Origin: Xanthobacter dioxanivorans
GTDB lineage: Bacteria > Pseudomonadota > Alphaproteobacteria > Rhizobiales > Xanthobacteraceae
Direction: 5' to 3'
NCBI RefSeq assembly: GCF_016807805.1
Contig: NZ_CP063362.1
Location: forward strand, 4,630,501 to 4,694,500
DNA: 64,000 nt
In this document: positions 60,553-64,000 of the stretch, piece after piece
Numbering within the stretch: position 1 is the first letter of the stretch
Layout of the letters: each line of letters begins with the position of its first letter
Translations under genes and position numbers: made by a program
Notes under the pieces: generated by a model
Told to the model about the DNA's origin: nothing
The model's input: only the letters and a program-made list of their open reading frames with translations
The model's database searches: none

Positions 60553-62631
60553 TCAGGCGCCCTGCCCCGGCGCGAACGTGCCGGCTTTTTCCGCCAGCTC
60601 GACGAGCCGGGGCGCTGGGTTCGATCCAGCGCCTCCGGCGGCGTGGGCGGCTTCCACTTCCTTCAGAACCGCCGCCAGTCCCATCTGGTCGGCCGCCCAC
60701 ATGGGCCCGCCCTTGATGCGCGGGAAGCCGTAGCCGTTGACGAAGGCGAGATCGATGTCGGAGGCGCGAAGCGCGATGCCCTCGGCGAGCACCTTCGCCC
60801 CCTCGCTGGCCATGACGGCGAGGAGGCGCCGCTGGATTTGCTCGGCGGTGAAGCTGCGGGGGGTGATGCCCTTCGCCGCGCGGGCCTGCTCGATCACCTG
60901 CGTGACGAGGGGATCGGGGGCGCGGTTGCCGGCCGCGTCATAGGCGTACCAGCCGGCGCCGGTCTTGCGGCCGAGCCGGCCCGCCTCCACCAGCCGGTCG
61001 GCGATGTCGACATAGCGCTCGCCCGGATCGCGCGTCGCCGCCCGGCGCTTCCTCATGGCATAGGCGATGTCGAGGCCGGACATGTCCGAGACCGCGAAGA
61101 GGCCCATGGCGAAGCCGTAGGCCTCCAGCGCCGCGTCCACGTCTTGCGGTGAGGCGCCGTCCTCCACCAGAACTTCCGCGTGGCGGCGGTAGAGCGCATA
61201 GATGCGGTTGCCGATGAAGCCGTCGCAATTGCCCGCCACGATCGCCTGCTTGCCCATCTTCTTGCCCAGCGCCAGGGCCGTGGCGAGCACGTCCGGCGCG
61301 GTGCGGGCCGCCTTCACCACCTCCAGCAGCTTCATGATGTTGGCCGGGGCGAAGAAGTGCAGGCCCACCACGTCCTGCGGCCGGGCGGTGGCGGCGGCGA
61401 TGGCGTCGAGGTCGAGATAGGAGGTGTTGGTGGCCAGCACCGCGCCGGGCCGGGCGATGGCGTCGAGGCGGCGGAAGATGTCGGTCTTCACCGCCAGGTC
61501 CTCGAACGCGGCCTCGATGACGAGGTCCACGGAAGCGAGCCGGCCCCAGTCGGCGGTGGGGGTGACGCGGGCGAGGCGCTCCGCGCCCTGCGCCGCGCTG
61601 ATGCGCCCGCTCTTCACCTGCCGCTCGTAGACGGCGCGCACCCGGCCGAGGCCGGCCACTGCCGCCTCGTCGTCCCGCTCCACCAGGGTGACCGCGAGCC
61701 CGGCATCGGCCAGGGCCACGGCGATGCCCGCCCCCATGGTGCCGGCGCCGATCACCGCGACCGAAGCCACCGGCCGCGCCGCCACCCCTTCCAGCCCCGG
61801 CACCTTGCCGGCCTCGCGCTCGGCGAAGAACAGGTGGCGCAGGGCCTTGGCCTCGGCGCTCTCGCGCAAGGCGAGGAAGGCGGCGCGCTCGGCGGCGAGG
61901 CCGGCGGCGAAGTCGCCCGCCTCCGCCGCGCGGATGACCCGGATCGCCTCTTCGATGGCCGGCATGCCCTTCGCTCCCTTGCGGGCGCGGGCGATGGCGG
62001 CGGCTTCCGCGTCCTTGTCCCCCGGCGGCACCGGCAGCGCCGAGAGCCGGCGCTTGGCGGTTGCCGGCGCGCGCGCGATGGCGGCGGCGAGGACATCGCC
62101 CTCCACCGCGTCGACGAGGCCCAGGGCGAGGGCGTCCCTCGCCTTCAGCACCCGGCCCTCGCAGACCAGGGCGATGGCTTCGGCCACCCCTGTGAGGCGG
62201 GGCAGACGCTGGGTGCCGCCGGCGCCGGGGATGAGGCCGAGGCGGGTCTCGGTGAGGCCCACCAGCGCCTTCGGCCCGGCGAGCCTGAGGTCGCAGGCCA
62301 GCGCGATCTCGCAGCCGCCGCCCAGCGCGGCGCCGTCGAGCGCCGCCACCACCGGCTTGGCGCAGCCATCGATGGCCGCCACCACGTCGGGCAGCAGGGG
62401 CGGGCCCGGCGGCAGGCTCATCTCGCGGATGTCGGCGCCGGCGATGAACCGCCCCGCCCCGCCGCTGATGACCAGCGCCGCCACCTGCGGGTCACCATCA
62501 AGGACCCGCACCGCATCCAGCAGGCCCTGCCGCACGCCCGTCGACAGCGCGTTCACCGGCGGATGGTCGATGCCGATCACCGCCACCGCGCCATGGCGGG
62601 TCACGGTGACCGGAGAGCTCACGGCGTCCAT
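60553..62631 (-). CDS. fused enoyl-CoA hydratase / 3-hydroxyacyl-CoA dehydrogenase
   Basis: A 692-residue bifunctional beta-oxidation enzyme of the FadB/FadJ type. The crotonase domain (1-190) has GGAGRFIAGADIREM, both catalytic Glu residues (ALGGGCEIALACDL and GLTETRLGLIPGAGGTQ), and the dehydrogenase has the NAD motif VAVIGAGTMGAGIAVALADA near 290, VIEAAFEDLAVK, the catalytic His in VGLHFFAPANIMKLLEVV and GFIGNRIYALYR. It should take enoyl-CoA to 3-oxoacyl-CoA for the thiolase at 59281. The operator at 62777 lies in its divergent promoter. Confidence 0.94.
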   Translation of the reverse strand: MDAVSSPVTVTRHGAVAVIGIDHPPVNALSTGVRQGLLDAVRVLDGDPQVAALVISGGAGRFIAGADIREMSLPPGPPLLPDVVAAIDGCAKPVVAALDGAALGGGCEIALACDLRLAGPKALVGLTETRLGLIPGAGGTQRLPRLTGVAEAIALVCEGRVLKARDALALGLVDAVEGDVLAAAIARAPATAKRRLSALPVPPGDKDAEAAAIARARKGAKGMPAIEEAIRVIRAAEAGDFAAGLAAERAAFLALRESAEAKALRHLFFAEREAGKVPGLEGVAARPVASVAVIGAGTMGAGIAVALADAGLAVTLVERDDEAAVAGLGRVRAVYERQVKSGRISAAQGAERLARVTPTADWGRLASVDLVIEAAFEDLAVKTDIFRRLDAIARPGAVLATNTSYLDLDAIAAATARPQDVVGLHFFAPANIMKLLEVVKAARTAPDVLATALALGKKMGKQAIVAGNCDGFIGNRIYALYRRHAEVLVEDGASPQDVDAALEAYGFAMGLFAVSDMSGLDIAYAMRKRRAATRDPGERYVDIADRLVEAGRLGRKTGAGWYAYDAAGNRAPDPLVTQVIEQARAAKGITPRSFTAEQIQRRLLAVMASEGAKVLAEGIALRASDIDLAFVNGYGFPRIKGGPMWAADQMGLAAVLKEVEAAHAAGGAGSNPAPRLVELAEKAGTFAPGQGA

Positions 62632-62776
62632 GGATCAAACCTTCTCAACAAGGGCCGCAATGCCCTGGCCGACACTTCCCGCCATCGCAGCGTGGACGGC
62701 GGCGGATGCATGCTTCAAGGCTGTCTCCCGCTGCCCTAACCCGCCTGAGGGAGGTTGACAATCACTGCTCTAATTT

Positions 62777-62799
62777 AAAGACTAACTGTTCGATCTATT
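62777..62799. promoter_or_regulatory. TetR-type operator, fadJ-like/paaG-like divergent promoter
   Basis: AAGACTAACTGTTCGATCTA and flanks keep the TGTTCGATCT right half of the regulon pattern; the left half is weaker. It sits in the 210-base divergent region, 42 bases before the PaaG-like start. Confidence 0.55.
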
Positions 62800-62840
62800 A
62801 ATTCAAGAGGGCTCGCAGTGGCCCTTCACGGGAGGATTCG

Positions 62841-63656
62841 ATGGGGGCACCGCCGAAGGAAGCAGGGCACACCGAGGCGGTGCTGCGCGTCACCCGCCAT
62901 GACGGCTGGAGGGAGCTCACCCTCAACCGGCCCGATCGCCTCAACGCCTTCAACGCGGACCTGCACCGCGCCCTGGCCGCCGCGCTGGACGCGGCGGCGG
63001 ACGATGCCTGCCGCGCCGTGCTCCTGACCGGCGCCGGGCGCGGCTTCTGCGCCGGTCAGGACCTCGGCGACCGCGCGAACATGGAAGGCCCGCCCGACCT
63101 CGGCGCCGCCATCGAGGCTTTCTACAATCCCCTCGTCCGGCGCCTGCGCGCCCTGCGAAAGCCCGTCGTCTGCGCGGTGAACGGCGTCGCCGCAGGCGCC
63201 GGCGCCAACATCGCCCTTGCCTGCGACATCGTGCTGGCGGCGCGCTCCGCCAGGTTCATCCAGGCCTTCGCCAAGATCGGCCTCGTGCCGGATTCCGGCG
63301 GCACCTTCTTCCTGCCGCGCCTCGTCGGCGATGCCCGTGCACGGGCTCTCGCCCTGCTCGGCACGCCGGTGGAGGCGGAGACGGCCGAACGCTGGGGCCT
63401 CATCTGGAAGGCGGTGGACGACGCCATGCTGATGGAGGAGGCGCGAGCCCTCGCCGCCCATCTCGCCACCCAGCCCACGCAAGGGCTCGCCCTCATGAAG
63501 GCGGCCCTCAATGCCTCCCCCGGCAACACGCTCGATGCCCAGCTCGACCTCGAGCGTGACCTGCAGCGGGAAGCCGGCCGCACGGCGGACTATCGCGAAG
63601 GGGTGAGAGCCTTCATGGAAAAGCGCCCGGCCCGCTTCATCGGGCGCCGCGCATGA
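62841..63656 (+). CDS. paaG: PaaG-type epoxy/oxepin-CoA isomerase (enoyl-CoA hydratase family)
   Basis: A 271-residue crotonase with near-complete PaaG signature: GRGFCAGQDLGDR, FYNPLVRRLRALRKPVVCAV, NGVAAGAGANIALACDIVL, and FAKIGLVPDSGGTFFLPRLVG with the catalytic Asp. The Glu residues of hydratases are absent, as in PaaG. In phenylacetate breakdown PaaG isomerises 1,2-epoxyphenylacetyl-CoA to the oxepin and shifts double bonds. Here paaABCDE is not in the window, so it may act on a dioxygenase-derived ring-dearomatised CoA ester. Confidence 0.88.
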   Translation: MGAPPKEAGHTEAVLRVTRHDGWRELTLNRPDRLNAFNADLHRALAAALDAAADDACRAVLLTGAGRGFCAGQDLGDRANMEGPPDLGAAIEAFYNPLVRRLRALRKPVVCAVNGVAAGAGANIALACDIVLAARSARFIQAFAKIGLVPDSGGTFFLPRLVGDARARALALLGTPVEAETAERWGLIWKAVDDAMLMEEARALAAHLATQPTQGLALMKAALNASPGNTLDAQLDLERDLQREAGRTADYREGVRAFMEKRPARFIGRRA

Positions 63657-63737
63657 GCGCTTCGGCCCATGCCGATGGGCGGCGCTGCCGCACCGGAAGA
63701 CGCCAGCAGGGCGCGCCGGTCTCTCGCCACGCCCGGC

Positions 63738-64000
63738 TCAGCCGAGGGCCTTCGCCACCGCCCGCTTGCACATGACCTTTACCAGCTGGGCCCGATACTC
63801 GGCCGAGCCGTGTAGGTCGCTCATGAGGTCGGACGGGTCGAGGGCAAGGCTTTCCACCGCTGCCGGTGAGAAATCGGAGGTGAGCACGTCGCCCGCCTCC
63901 TCCCACAGGAACACGCCGGACTGGGACGCCCCGGTCACCGCGACGCGCACCTCGGCCGCCGTCTTGGCCACGAACACGCCGGCCATGGCATAGCGCGAGG
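63738..64000 (-). CDS. molybdenum hydroxylase FAD-binding subunit (CoxM-like), partial
   Basis: The C-terminal end of a FAD-binding subunit of the xanthine dehydrogenase/CO dehydrogenase family: YAMAGVFVAKTAAEVRVAV, then SDLHGSAEYRAQLVKVMCKRAV and a stop at 63738. The remainder lies beyond the right edge. Homologues pair with a molybdopterin subunit and a [2Fe-2S] subunit. Whether it belongs to the aromatic block cannot be judged. Confidence 0.85.
   Translation of the reverse strand, partial: SRYAMAGVFVAKTAAEVRVAVTGASQSGVFLWEEAGDVLTSDFSPAAVESLALDPSDLMSDLHGSAEYRAQLVKVMCKRAVAKALG

Noticed and set aside
61180..62739. 519-codon open frame on the plus strand
   Set aside because: It lies entirely opposite the fadJ-like gene; its product is a His/Gly/Ala/Arg-rich low-complexity string without motifs, as expected from antisense of GC-rich coding DNA.
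1..64000. CRISPR array
   Set aside because: The only regular short tandem repeat is the 15-bp unit at 53967-54074, which has no spacers and is coding.

Overview
The window is GC-rich with high third-position GC. It carries Liv-type and polar amino-acid ABC transporters, FCD, LysR and TetR regulators and many CoA-linked catabolic genes, which suggests a metabolically versatile alphaproteobacterium, probably Hyphomicrobiales (a Xanthobacteraceae-like relative is my best guess; this is inference from gene content, not phylogeny).

Layout. (1) 0.2-10.4 kb is an integrative island: two different tyrosine recombinases (210-1493 and 8710-10059) surround an XRE regulator with a palindrome-rich divergent promoter, a single-chain MmeI-type (Type IIL) restriction-modification enzyme with an AT-rich specificity region, a phage-style GNAT-like protein, an IS3 remnant and two unknown genes. 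(2) 10.4-17.7 kb is host-like: an AraC regulator heads a co-directional run of alpha/beta hydrolase, NDH-2-like flavoprotein, a doubly frameshifted metallo-beta-lactamase-fold gene and an MscS channel; a CadC-type winged-helix/TPR regulator points the other way. (3) 17.7-20.8 kb is a low-gene scrapyard of an unknown small gene and broken IS1182 and IS5-type transposases. (4) 20.8-41.2 kb is an organic-acid/nitrogen catabolic region: a family III CoA-transferase, two acyl-CoA dehydrogenases, three hot-dog (MaoC) proteins, three DapA-superfamily lyases, HpcH aldolase, dihydropyrimidinase-type amidohydrolase, AllA-like ureidoglycolate lyase, AMP-forming acyl-CoA ligase, a Pro1 tautomerase, one LysR and two FCD-GntR regulators, and a polar amino-acid ABC transporter with two paralogous binding proteins. 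Several families occur as pairs, as if a module had been duplicated. (5) 41.9-43.0 kb holds two small secreted DUF2380/DUF3280 proteins. (6) 43.0-63.7 kb is the most interesting part: a complete LivFGMHJ transporter, a two-subunit Rieske ring-hydroxylating dioxygenase with its own ferredoxin and ferredoxin reductase, an alpha-methylacyl-CoA racemase, an SDR, two isomerase-type crotonases (one clearly PaaG-like), a PaaK-like aryl-CoA ligase, an alpha/beta hydrolase, a TetR regulator, an HMG-CoA-synthase-like/DUF35 fusion beside an SCP-x-type thiolase, and a fused hydratase/3-hydroxyacyl-CoA dehydrogenase. (7) The right edge cuts a molybdenum-hydroxylase FAD-subunit gene.

How region 6 fits together (inference): Liv proteins import an aromatic carboxylate, the PaaK-like ligase makes the CoA thioester, the racemase interconverts alpha-methyl epimers, the dioxygenase attacks the ring of the CoA ester, and the thiolase/DUF35 pair removes the acyl side chain or completes beta-oxidation. 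The parts list resembles the ipf (ibuprofen) system of sphingomonads plus the phenylacetyl-CoA pathway. Six promoter regions of this block share one operator-like palindrome, close to AGWYCGAACGATCGGTCT, including the promoter of the TetR gene itself, so the block looks like one TetR-controlled regulon.

Limits: no searches or alignments could be run; family calls rest on motifs read by eye.
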